Positions 6,349 to 13,131 of a DNA stretch of 13,727 nucleotides are shown piece by piece. The stretch covers positions 1 through 13,727 of the forward strand of contig JAATGX010000062.1 in assembly GCA_015688915.1 (NCBI GenBank). Reading direction: 5' to 3'. The stretch is from Desulfuromonadales bacterium (GTDB lineage: Bacteria; Desulfobacterota; Desulfuromonadia; Geobacterales; Pseudopelobacteraceae). The translations under genes and the position numbers were made by a program. The notes beneath the pieces were generated by a model. It was not told the origin of the DNA, made no database searches, and was given only the letters and a program-made list of their open reading frames with translations. Every line of letters begins with the position of its first letter. The stretch's first letter is position 1.

Positions 6349-6533
6349 AAACTTCACCTTCCTGAAAATCGACTGGCCCGAACTGTACGATGCTGCCCGT
6401 GAAGCCGAGCAGAACGTCAACAGCGCCCCACGTACCAGTTGCTTCTACGCCCGGCGCTCGCTGGAGCGGGCGGTGAAGTGGCTCTATGCCAATGACTCCT
6501 ACCTGAAGCAGCCCTATGCCGACAACCTGGCCG
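6349..6533 (+). repeat. Direct repeat, copy B (185 bp, continuous with the hsdR body)
   Basis: Second copy of the hsdR 5' segment, four mismatches to 5343-5527. Here it continues without break into the full hsdR gene, so this is the parental position of the 3' boundary. At the place matching the ATG of copy A the sequence is GGG (6344-6346), preceded by GGAG at the same relative position (6335-6338) as in copy A. The 95 bases before it (6254-6348) hold no gene I can support. Confidence 0.92.
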
Positions 6534-9500
6534 CCCTGATCCACGAACCGACCTTCCGGGAGAACCTGGAACCCTGCCTTTTCCCCAAGATCCTCACCAT
6601 CCAGAAAATCGGCAACCTGGCCGTCCATAGCGATAAATCGATCAGCACCAGCGATTCCCTCCACACCCTCAAAGAACTCTTCCACGTCCTCTACTGGCTG
6701 GCCCGCAGCTATTCCCCGGCACCGCAAACCATCGGCAAACCTCTCTTCGACATCACCCGGATTCCGCAGAAAGACAACTCTATCGCAGACCGGAACGCCG
6801 ATCAGTTGGCTAACCTGCAAACAGAACTGTCAGAGAAGGACGCCCGTCTGGCCGCCAAGGATGCCGAACTGGCCAGGACGATGGAAGAGATTGCGACTCT
6901 CAAGGCCAGGATTCAGGAATATAAGGAACGCAACAACCAGACCCCCGACGACCACGACTACAGCGAGGCGGAAACCAGGGATTACTTCATCGACCTGCTG
7001 CTGAAAGAGTCGGGTTGGGACCTGACAGCGCCGGATGTGCTGGAGTACCCGGTGACCGGGATGGCTTCGACTCCGCTCAGCCACCAATCTGCTCCGCTCA
7101 CCTACCAAAACGACGACCGTTGCCTGAGCGGAGTCGAAGGCAGCGGAAAAGTTGGGCTTGGCTTTGTGGATTATGTGCTGTGGGGTGACGACGGCCTCCC
7201 CCTCGCGGTGGTGGAGGCTAAACGGACCAGAAAAAAACCACATGCCGGACAGCAGCAGGCCAAACTGTACGCCGATTGTCTGGAACGGATGAAGGGGCAG
7301 CGCCCGATCATCTTCTTCACCAACGGCTACGAAACCTGGCTCTGGGATGACCTGAACTACCCGCCCCGCAAGGTGCAGGGGTTCTACAAGAAGGACGAGT
7401 TGCAACTGCTGATCAATCGCCGCACCAGCATCCGGGAGATCACCAGCGCCACCATCAACAAGGCCATAGTGGAACGCTACTATCAGCATGAGGCAATTCG
7501 CCGCACGGCCGAGGATTTTCAAAAGCGCAAGCTGCGCAAGGCCCTGCTGGTTATGGCCACCGGCACCGGCAAGACCCGCACCGTGATCGCCCTGATCGAA
7601 CTGCTGCAAAAGTGTAACTGGATCAAGCGGGTGCTGTTTCTGGCAGACCGCAATGCACTTCTGACCCAGGCCGGTAACGCCTTCAAGGAACATTTGCCCC
7701 ATACCAGCGCCCTGAACATTGCCAAAGTCAAGGACGACACCACCAGCCGGATCGTGCTTTCCACCTACCCGACCATGATGAACTGCATTGACGAGGCCAA
7801 GGGGGACAACAAGCGTTTCAGTCCCGGACATTTCGACCTGATCGTGATCGACGAGGCCCACCGTTCGGTCTACCAGAAGTTCCGAGCCATCTTCGCGTAC
7901 TTCGACGCCCTGCTGTTGGGGCTGACCGCTACGCCACGATCCGAGGTGGACCGCGATACCTATTCGCTCTTCGAACTGGAAAAGGGTGTTCCCACCTTTT
8001 ACTACGAACTGGAAAAGGCGGTGGCCGACGGCTTCCTGGTGCCGCCCAAGGCCCATTCCGTGCCGCTCAAGTTCCAACGGGAAGGGGTGAAATACAACGA
8101 GCTTTCCGCCGAGGAACAGGCCGAATACGAGGAGAAGTTCTGGGACGAGGAAAACGGCGGCATGCCGGAGCAGATCGAACCGGCAGCTCTCAATAATTGG
8201 CTGTTCAATAATGACACGGTAGACAAGGTGCTGGAACACCTGATGCGCTACGGCGTCAAAGTGGCAGGTGGCGACCGGCTCGGCAAAACCATCATCTTTG
8301 CCAAGAACCACAACCACGCCCTGTTCATACAGGAGCGTTTCGACAAGAATTATCCTCACCTGAAGGGCAGGTTCTGCCGGGTGATCGACAACTACGAGAC
8401 CTATGCCCAGAACATCCTGGATGACTTCTCGGTCAGGGAGAACGATCCGGCCATCGCCATCTCGGTGGATATGCTGGACACCGGCATCGACGTGCCGGAG
8501 ATCGTCAACCTGGTTTTCTTCAAGCTGGTCCGCTCCAAGACCAAGTTCCACCAGATGATGGGGCGCGGCACCCGGCTCTGCAAGGACCTGTTCGGGCCGG
8601 GACTGGATAAGCAGGAGTTCTACGTCTTCGACTACTGCCAGAACTTCGAGTTTTTTGCCGAAAATCCGGAAGGTATCGAAGGCGCTGGCCAGGAATCCCT
8701 GGGCAAAAAGATCTTCAAACAGCGGCTGAACCTTCTACTGAGGTTGCAACAACCGGACTATCCGGCCGGCGATGGCGAGCAACGGCTGCGGAGCGGCCTG
8801 GAGGATACCCTGCACTGTGAGGTGTCCCTGATGAATCCGGAGAACTTCATCGTCCGCCCCCATCGACGCCACCTGGAGAAATACACAACCAGGGAACAGT
8901 GGAGCGGACTGAGCGCCGAAGATGCGCTGGAAGTGACGCTCCACCTGGCGGGACTGCCTGCGGAGCTTCCCCGTGAAGACGAAACCGCCAAGCGGTTCGA
9001 CCTGTTGCTGCTGAACCTGCAACTTGCGCTGCTTGAGAAATCCGGATCCTTTGAGCGTCACCGGGACAAGATGATGGAGATCGCCACCCGGCTGGAAGGG
9101 AAGGGGACCATCCCGATGGTGGCGCAGCAGATGGAGTTGATCCTGGATCTGCAAACCGAGGATTATTGGGTCGGCATCACCCTGCCGCTGCTGGAAGATG
9201 TGCGCATCAGATTGCGAGAGCTGATTAAATTTCTGGACAAGGGCGACGCGGTGATCGTCTATACCGACTTCGTGGACACCATCGGAGAACATTCTGAACT
9301 CTACGTGCCGGGCTATGCCAGCGCCGAGGAGATGCGCCAGTACCGGCTGAAGGTGGAACGCTTCATCCGTGATCATGCCAGCCATATCACCATAAACAAG
9401 CTACGTATGAACCGGCAGATCACCGGGCAGGACCTGGAAGAACTGGAACGGTTATTGTTCGCCTCGGAAGAGGTGGGGAGCCGGGAGCGTTTCGAGAAGG

Positions 9501-9802
9501 TATTCGGTCACCAGCAGAGCCTCGGTGCTTTTATCCGCAGCTTGATCGGCCTGGACCGTGGAGCGGCCAGCGAGGCCTTTGGCGAGTTCCTGCACAACAC
9601 AACCTATTCAGCCACCCAAATCAGGTTCATCGATCAGGTCATCAGCTACCTGACCCAGAACGGCACCATGGACCCCGGCCTGCTCTACGAACCACCATTT
9701 ACCGATATGCACACCGAGGGTCTGGATGGGATTTTCGGCGATGCCGGGGCGACGAAGATCATTCAACTGCTGGAAGAGATCAATCTGAAGGCAGCGGCGT
9801 AA
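6473..9802 (+). CDS. hsdR: Type I restriction enzyme, R (restriction/translocase) subunit, N-terminally compromised
   Basis: HsdR cleaves unmodified DNA after ATP-driven translocation. HsdR-like coding begins at 6350 (NFTFLKIDWPELYD), but no ATG, GTG or TTG is in frame between the stop at 6278-6280 and GTG 6473, which has GGAG six bases upstream; I therefore give this start (1109 aa), losing about 41 residues. Visible domains: a DUF4145-like N-terminal region to ~90, a coiled coil at ~111-155, the PD-(D/E)xK nuclease with D233 and E248-A-K250, SF2 translocase motifs ATGTGKT (362-368), DEAH (460-463), TATP (485-488), QMMGRGTR (694-701), and an EcoEI-type C-terminal domain with ELILDLQTEDYW and KFLDKGD regions. 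A palindromic insertion adds residues ~198-222 just before the nuclease motif. GC-rich, unlike hsdS and the genes between. The catalytic body is intact; whether it is expressed as a working subunit is open. Confidence 0.9.
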   Translation: MKWLYANDSYLKQPYADNLAALIHEPTFRENLEPCLFPKILTIQKIGNLAVHSDKSISTSDSLHTLKELFHVLYWLARSYSPAPQTIGKPLFDITRIPQKDNSIADRNADQLANLQTELSEKDARLAAKDAELARTMEEIATLKARIQEYKERNNQTPDDHDYSEAETRDYFIDLLLKESGWDLTAPDVLEYPVTGMASTPLSHQSAPLTYQNDDRCLSGVEGSGKVGLGFVDYVLWGDDGLPLAVVEAKRTRKKPHAGQQQAKLYADCLERMKGQRPIIFFTNGYETWLWDDLNYPPRKVQGFYKKDELQLLINRRTSIREITSATINKAIVERYYQHEAIRRTAEDFQKRKLRKALLVMATGTGKTRTVIALIELLQKCNWIKRVLFLADRNALLTQAGNAFKEHLPHTSALNIAKVKDDTTSRIVLSTYPTMMNCIDEAKGDNKRFSPGHFDLIVIDEAHRSVYQKFRAIFAYFDALLLGLTATPRSEVDRDTYSLFELEKGVPTFYYELEKAVADGFLVPPKAHSVPLKFQREGVKYNELSAEEQAEYEEKFWDEENGGMPEQIEPAALNNWLFNNDTVDKVLEHLMRYGVKVAGGDRLGKTIIFAKNHNHALFIQERFDKNYPHLKGRFCRVIDNYETYAQNILDDFSVRENDPAIAISVDMLDTGIDVPEIVNLVFFKLVRSKTKFHQMMGRGTRLCKDLFGPGLDKQEFYVFDYCQNFEFFAENPEGIEGAGQESLGKKIFKQRLNLLLRLQQPDYPAGDGEQRLRSGLEDTLHCEVSLMNPENFIVRPHRRHLEKYTTREQWSGLSAEDALEVTLHLAGLPAELPREDETAKRFDLLLLNLQLALLEKSGSFERHRDKMMEIATRLEGKGTIPMVAQQMELILDLQTEDYWVGITLPLLEDVRIRLRELIKFLDKGDAVIVYTDFVDTIGEHSELYVPGYASAEEMRQYRLKVERFIRDHASHITINKLRMNRQITGQDLEELERLLFASEEVGSRERFEKVFGHQQSLGAFIRSLIGLDRGAASEAFGEFLHNTTYSATQIRFIDQVISYLTQNGTMDPGLLYEPPFTDMHTEGLDGIFGDAGATKIIQLLEEINLKAAA
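7065..7139. repeat. Palindromic REP/MITE-like element inserted in frame within hsdR
   Basis: CTTCGACTCCGCTCAG (7065-7080) and CTGAGCGGAGTCGAAG (7124-7139) are perfect 16-base inverted complements; a partial third arm, GCTCCGCTCA, lies at 7091-7100. The whole element is 75 bp, a multiple of three, without stops in the hsdR frame. It encodes a low-complexity stretch rich in Ser, Pro and Leu between YPVTGM and GFVDYVLW, where HsdR relatives as I recall them run almost directly from one to the other. From memory, arms of this sequence are dispersed in many Geobacter and other environmental bacterial genomes. Confidence 0.8.
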
Positions 9803-9867
9803 CTAATGAATAAAGCACACAAGGGGTTGAGGTGAACCAACATAATATGAGAATTCTCAATTGACGC

Positions 9868-10221
9868 CTAATTACGAGAAATAGGCTGAAACAGCATGTT
9901 CAACACAAAGCTGATCAGGCTGAAGAGCAGGGCCGCCACGAAGGCGGTGCCGAAGCCGGCCACCCGGAACCCCTCCACCATGTGGGCGGCCAGGTAGAAC
10001 ATCAGGCCGTTGATCACCAGGGTGAACAGCCCCAGGGTCACTACGTTAACCGGCAGGGTCAGCAGGATCACGATGGGCCGGATGAAGGTGTTCAACAGCC
10101 CGATCACCAGGGTCCCGATCAGCAGATCACGGAGCCGGTCGATCTGGATGCCGGGGATCAGTTTCATCACAAAGAACAGGGCGAACGAGTTCAATACCCA
10201 TTTCAGTAACAGTCGTGTCAT
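9868..10221 (-). CDS. Phage-holin-family (PF04020-type) small membrane protein
   Basis: 117 aa from the ATG at 10221, chosen because GGGAGA lies 8 bases before it; a longer reading to 10272 would begin inside an intergenic palindrome. Four hydrophobic segments are visible (about residues 5-22, 33-58, 60-80 and 90-112), with the conserved NTFIRPIVILLTLPVNVVTLGLF core region around 44-66, diagnostic of the 4-TM 'phage holin family' membrane proteins. Despite the family name these are widespread chromosomal inner-membrane proteins without a proven lytic role. It is the last gene of the pfkA-corA group on this strand and converges with hsdR, whose stop is 65 bases away. Confidence 0.85.
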   Translation of the reverse strand: MTRLLLKWVLNSFALFFVMKLIPGIQIDRLRDLLIGTLVIGLLNTFIRPIVILLTLPVNVVTLGLFTLVINGLMFYLAAHMVEGFRVAGFGTAFVAALLFSLISFVLNMLFQPISRN

Positions 10222-10260
10222 CGGATTCTCCCGCAGAGGGTTGGTTTTTATTGTGACACC

Positions 10261-10286
10261 AGGGGCGGCCACGCGAGGCCGCCCCT
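10261..10286. repeat. Intergenic palindrome (REP-like) at the end of corA
   Basis: AGGGGCGGCC (10261-10270) and GGCCGCCCCT (10277-10286) are a perfect 10-base inverted repeat with a 6-base loop, overlapping the corA stop codon (10285-10287). No T-run follows on the corA strand (the next bases are TGGTGTCACAATAAAAAC), so it is not a canonical intrinsic terminator. The TGTAGGGGCG...CGCCCCT pattern recalls dispersed palindromes seen in many anaerobe genomes. It may reduce read-through or stabilise the corA message before the holin-family gene. Confidence 0.7.
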
Positions 10287-11358
10287 ACAGCCAGCGTTTT
10301 CTTCGGAACAGCGCCACCATTGCCAGCGACATGGCCAGCATCAGCGCCCACAGCGCATAATATCCGTATGGCCACTCCAATTCGGGCATGTGCTTGAAAT
10401 TCATGCCGTAGACCCCCACCAGAAAGGTCAACGGCATGAAGATGGTGCCGATCACGGTGAGGAACTTCATCACCTCGTTGGTGCGGTTGCTGATGCTGGA
10501 GAGATACAGGTCGAGCATGCCCGAGAGCAGGTCGCGGTAGGTCTCCACCGTGTCGATCACCTGTACGGTGTGGTCGTAGACATCGCGGAAGTAGAGCTTG
10601 GTGGCGTCGCTCAACAGGGCGCTGTCCCCCCGCTCCAGGAACGAGATCGCCTCCCGGAGGGGCCAGACCGCCTTGCGCAGAAAGATGATCTCCTTCTTCA
10701 TCCCGTTGATCACCTGCAGGGTGGCGCGGTCCGGTGTCAGGGCCAGATCCTCCTCCACGTTGACGATCCGCTCCCCGAGTTCTTCCAGTACGCTGAAATA
10801 GCCGTCCACGACGGCGTCGATCAGGGCGTAGGCCAGATAGTCCGCGCCCATGCCCCTGATCTTTCCCTTGGCATTGCGGATGCGGTCGCGCAGCGTGTCG
10901 AACACATCGCCCTTGAGCCCTTCCTGGAACGTGAACAGGTAGTCCGCGCCCAGGATGATGCTGAGCTGCTCCGAGGCGAACCCGTTGTTGTCGGCCGGTC
11001 TGAGCATGCGGAGCACGATGAAGAGATAGTCGCCGTAATCCTCGATCTTGGGGCGCTGGACCGTGTTGACGATATCCTCCAGCACCAGCGGATGGAATTT
11101 GTGGCATTCCCCCAGACGCCGGATGACCTCCACGTCATGCACCCCCTCCACGTTCACCCAGGTGATGCCCTCATGGGCGATGTGCGGCAGGCATTCGTCG
11201 ACTTGCCGGTAATGCTCTTCCCGAAAGGTGGTCGGACTGTAGCTGAACAGGGTGATGGCCACCTCATCGGCCGGAGTATCGCCGATGTGGACCAGGGAAC
11301 CGGGCGGCAGGCCGGCCTTGACGGAACGTTTCTTGAGGAATGTGCGCTTGGCGTGCAT
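10285..11358 (-). CDS. corA: CorA-family magnesium/cobalt transporter
   Basis: 357 aa, the usual CorA length. The large cytoplasmic N-terminal domain (with FHPLVLEDIVNTVQRPKIEDYGDY at about 88-111 region and a long helical arm from ~190 to 295) is followed by two membrane helices at the C-terminus, about 298-318 and 332-351. The signature YGMN is at 317-320 and the loop MPELEWPYGY follows it; the protein ends in basic residues RRKRWL, as CorA proteins do. It forms a homopentameric inner-membrane channel for Mg2+ (and Co2+/Ni2+). The ATG starts one base after the pfkA stop (TGA-G-ATG), so translation is probably coupled to pfkA. Confidence 0.95.
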   Translation of the reverse strand: MHAKRTFLKKRSVKAGLPPGSLVHIGDTPADEVAITLFSYSPTTFREEHYRQVDECLPHIAHEGITWVNVEGVHDVEVIRRLGECHKFHPLVLEDIVNTVQRPKIEDYGDYLFIVLRMLRPADNNGFASEQLSIILGADYLFTFQEGLKGDVFDTLRDRIRNAKGKIRGMGADYLAYALIDAVVDGYFSVLEELGERIVNVEEDLALTPDRATLQVINGMKKEIIFLRKAVWPLREAISFLERGDSALLSDATKLYFRDVYDHTVQVIDTVETYRDLLSGMLDLYLSSISNRTNEVMKFLTVIGTIFMPLTFLVGVYGMNFKHMPELEWPYGYYALWALMLAMSLAMVALFRRKRWL

Positions 11359-11359
11359 C

Positions 11360-12322
11360 TCAGATGCCCAGGATGTCGGCCATGTGCACCAACTCGTCGG
11401 ACAGTTTCTTCTGCCCGCCGTTGACCACCATCTCCAGCAGGGTGGTGGTCAGGGCGTTGGCCGAGAGGCCGATCATGACCCCTTTGCCGCCGGAGAGCAG
11501 AAGATCCACCGCCTTGCACCCGAAGCGGCTCCCCAGCAGGCGGTCGAAGACCGTCGGCGCGCCGCCCCGCTGGTAGTGCCCCAGCACGGTCACCCGGGTC
11601 TCGAAACCGGCGCAATTTTTGATGCTGTCCGATATGTCCTGGGCATGCCCGGCCCCCTCGGCCATGATGATCAGGGCATTGGTGCGCCCTTCTTCGTAGC
11701 GGCGGCGCAGTTGGTGGCACATCTCCGTCAGGTCGAACTCCACCTCGGGTACGATGGCGAATTCGGCGCCGGTGGCGATGGCCGAGGTGGAGGCCAGGTA
11801 GCCGGAGTTGCGCCCCATGACCTCCACGATGAAGGCCCGGTCGTGGGAACTGGCGGTGTCCTTGATGCAGTCCACGGCGTACAGGATGTTGTTGAGGGCC
11901 GTGTCAACCCCCAGGGCCATGTCGGTGTAGGAGATGTCGTTGTCGATGCTGGCCGGGATGCCGACAACCGGAAAGCCCATCCGGTCCAGGGCCAGGGCGC
12001 CGTTCAGCGAGCCGTCGCCGCCGATCACGATCAGTCCCTCGATCTTTTCCCTGAGCAGGTTGTCCAGGGCCTGTTTACGCCCCTCCTCGGTGCGGAACTC
12101 CTGGGACCGGGCCGATTGCAGGAAGGTGCCGCCCCGTTGCAGCACCCCCGCAACCGCCCTGGTGTCCAGGGTGACGTAGTCGTTCTTCAGCAGTCCGGCA
12201 TACCCCTTGCGGTAGCCGATCATTTCCACGTCGTTGGCGATGGCGGTGCGCGCCGCCGCCCGGATGACGGCGTTCATTCCGGAACAGTCGCCGCCGCTGG
12301 TAAGGATTGCGAGTCGTTTCAT
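11360..12322 (-). CDS. pfkA: ATP-dependent 6-phosphofructokinase
   Basis: 320 aa from the ATG at 12322, chosen because a strong GGAGGAGA (12330-12337) sits 7 bases before it and the length then equals that of E. coli PfkA; the frame is open further up but without support. It phosphorylates fructose 6-phosphate in glycolysis. Visible motifs: GGDCSGMN (10-17, nucleotide loop; A-P of E. coli replaced by C-S), GGDGS (101-105, the glycine pattern of ATP-using rather than PPi-using enzymes), SIDND (125-129 with catalytic D127; Ser replaces the usual Thr125) and MGR (169-171), all at the E. coli numbering. It heads a likely pfkA-corA-holin-family unit, 72 bases downstream of the PIN toxin gene. Confidence 0.95.
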   Translation of the reverse strand: MKRLAILTSGGDCSGMNAVIRAAARTAIANDVEMIGYRKGYAGLLKNDYVTLDTRAVAGVLQRGGTFLQSARSQEFRTEEGRKQALDNLLREKIEGLIVIGGDGSLNGALALDRMGFPVVGIPASIDNDISYTDMALGVDTALNNILYAVDCIKDTASSHDRAFIVEVMGRNSGYLASTSAIATGAEFAIVPEVEFDLTEMCHQLRRRYEEGRTNALIIMAEGAGHAQDISDSIKNCAGFETRVTVLGHYQRGGAPTVFDRLLGSRFGCKAVDLLLSGGKGVMIGLSANALTTTLLEMVVNGGQKKLSDELVHMADILGI

Positions 12323-12394
12323 GGTCAAGTCTCCTCCGGTAGGTGATTTCAGTTGGCTCACGTGAATGTCATCCGCAGCGCGGCTGCGTACTGA

Positions 12395-12775
12395 CTACAT
12401 TTTTACCACGATTTTGCGGACATCACCCATGGGATAATGTCTGCCGTTGCCGGTCGCCAGTGCCGCGTCCGCGTGGAAAGCCGTTGCGGCGATAAGGCAA
12501 TCATCCAGTTCAAGGGAGTGGCTTTTTATGTCGCCTTTGTAGCGCCCCGCCTTTTCCGCGACAGCCCGGTTCACCCCAAGGACATTCATGGTATCGAGCA
12601 GCCGTCTGGTGGCAACTTCCTCGTGGGGGCGCATTCCGGCGCTGATCTCGGCCACCGTGATGACCGAGCAGCACAGTTCATCTTCTTCCATGTGGCTGGT
12701 GATGAACTCCCTGGCCGCCTCTCTGCCGCGCAGCAGGTTGATGAGTATGTCGGTGTCCAGGAGCAGCCGACTCAC
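12395..12775 (-). CDS. vapC: PIN-domain toxin ribonuclease, VapC type
   Basis: 126 aa, starting with GTG at 12773-12775 that overlaps the antitoxin stop (GTGA). The PIN fold is visible from its acidic residues: D7 in LLLDTDILINLL, E43 in ITVAEISAGM, D91-D92 in LELDDCLIAATA; the fourth position carries N110 in ATGNGRHYP where many family members have Asp or Asn. PIN toxins cleave RNA (often tRNA or rRNA) when released from the antitoxin. Partner gene directly upstream, typical vapBC order. The stop lies 72 bases from pfkA, with a small CGCAGC/GCTGCG hairpin (12374-12388) between that lacks a T-run. Confidence 0.9.
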   Translation of the reverse strand: MSRLLLDTDILINLLRGREAAREFITSHMEEDELCCSVITVAEISAGMRPHEEVATRRLLDTMNVLGVNRAVAEKAGRYKGDIKSHSLELDDCLIAATAFHADAALATGNGRHYPMGDVRKIVVKM

Positions 12776-13032
12776 GAGGTGCGACCGGACCGGCTGGATT
12801 TGCGCTGGCCGCGCACGTAGGCGTCAACACCGTCCCGCAGTTCGGGGTGGTCTTCATCCCGCCAGGCGCCGAAACTCGTTTCCAAGGCGCTTTTCAGGCG
12901 CTCGCGCTGCAGCTCCTTGCGCAGGGCCTCGGCCACGAATTTGCTCTGCTGGCGTTGCCCTACCAGTTGTTTCAATTCGTTCAGCAGATCTTCGGGAATG
13001 ACGAAATTCGCCTGTTTGAGCGCAACAGCCAT
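12772..13032 (-). CDS. vapB: Ribbon-helix-helix antitoxin of the PIN toxin, VapB type
   Basis: 86 aa. The N-terminal ~45 residues (ANFVIPEDLLNELKQLVG, then QSKFVAEALRKEL) have the strand-helix-helix pattern of CopG/RHH DNA-binding antitoxins; the C-terminal part (FGAWRDEDHPEL) is the acidic, tryptophan-containing tail that would wrap the toxin. A ribosome site AAAGGAG precedes the ATG by about 9 bases. It neutralises the PIN toxin and should repress the pair's own promoter, where TAGGATA repeats are found. The 4-base overlap with the toxin gene enforces stoichiometric translation. The exact family name (VapB versus another RHH group) is less certain than the role. Confidence 0.85.
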   Translation of the reverse strand: MAVALKQANFVIPEDLLNELKQLVGQRQQSKFVAEALRKELQRERLKSALETSFGAWRDEDHPELRDGVDAYVRGQRKSSRSGRTS

Positions 13033-13058
13033 GTCGGCTCCTTTCCATATACTTAATG

Positions 13059-13093
13059 TAGGATATATTATAGGATAAACGTGGCGGCGTCAA
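13059..13093 (-). promoter_or_regulatory. vapBC promoter with TAGGATA repeat operator
   Basis: Reading on the - strand, TTGACG (13088-13093) is followed after 17 bases by TAATAT (within 13065-13070), a good sigma-70 promoter 30-40 bases ahead of the antitoxin ATG. Two copies of TAGGATA (on the + strand at 13059-13065 and 13071-13077) lie 12 bases apart, about one helical turn, on and beside the -10 region, as expected for an RHH antitoxin operator. Confidence 0.55.
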
Positions 13094-13131
13094 TCAGCCC
13101 CTTTAAAACGTCATGGTGGACACGATTGCCG

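Noticed and set aside
5343..6533. Transposon or insertion sequence with target-site duplication
   Set aside because: The flanking repeat is 185 bp and coding, far too long for a target duplication, and no transposase or terminal inverted repeats are present.
6347..6820. 157-aa open frame on the - strand across the start of hsdR
   Set aside because: Same antisense shadow effect; the + strand encodes the HsdR N-terminal domain here.
6830..8551. 573-aa open frame on the - strand, opposite hsdR
   Set aside because: It mirrors the high-GC codon pattern of hsdR, has low-complexity Val/Gly/Leu/Gln-rich sequence and no domain; hsdR on the other strand has full motif support.
9848..9859. 12-bp perfect palindrome TGAGAATTCTCA between hsdR and the holin-family gene
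   Set aside because: Too short for a terminator stem with loop and no T-run; may be chance.
10127..11107. 326-aa - strand frame overlapping corA in another frame
   Set aside because: Arg/Gly/His/Pro-rich shadow frame of corA with no recognisable fold.
10390..12346. Long + strand open frames (344 and 364 aa) opposite corA and pfkA
   Set aside because: His/Asp/Val/Gln-rich translations without motifs; corA and pfkA on the - strand are unambiguous.
12374..12388. CGCAGC/GCTGCG hairpin between vapC and pfkA
   Set aside because: Only 6 bp with a 3-base loop and no T-run on the transcribed strand, so not supported as a terminator.
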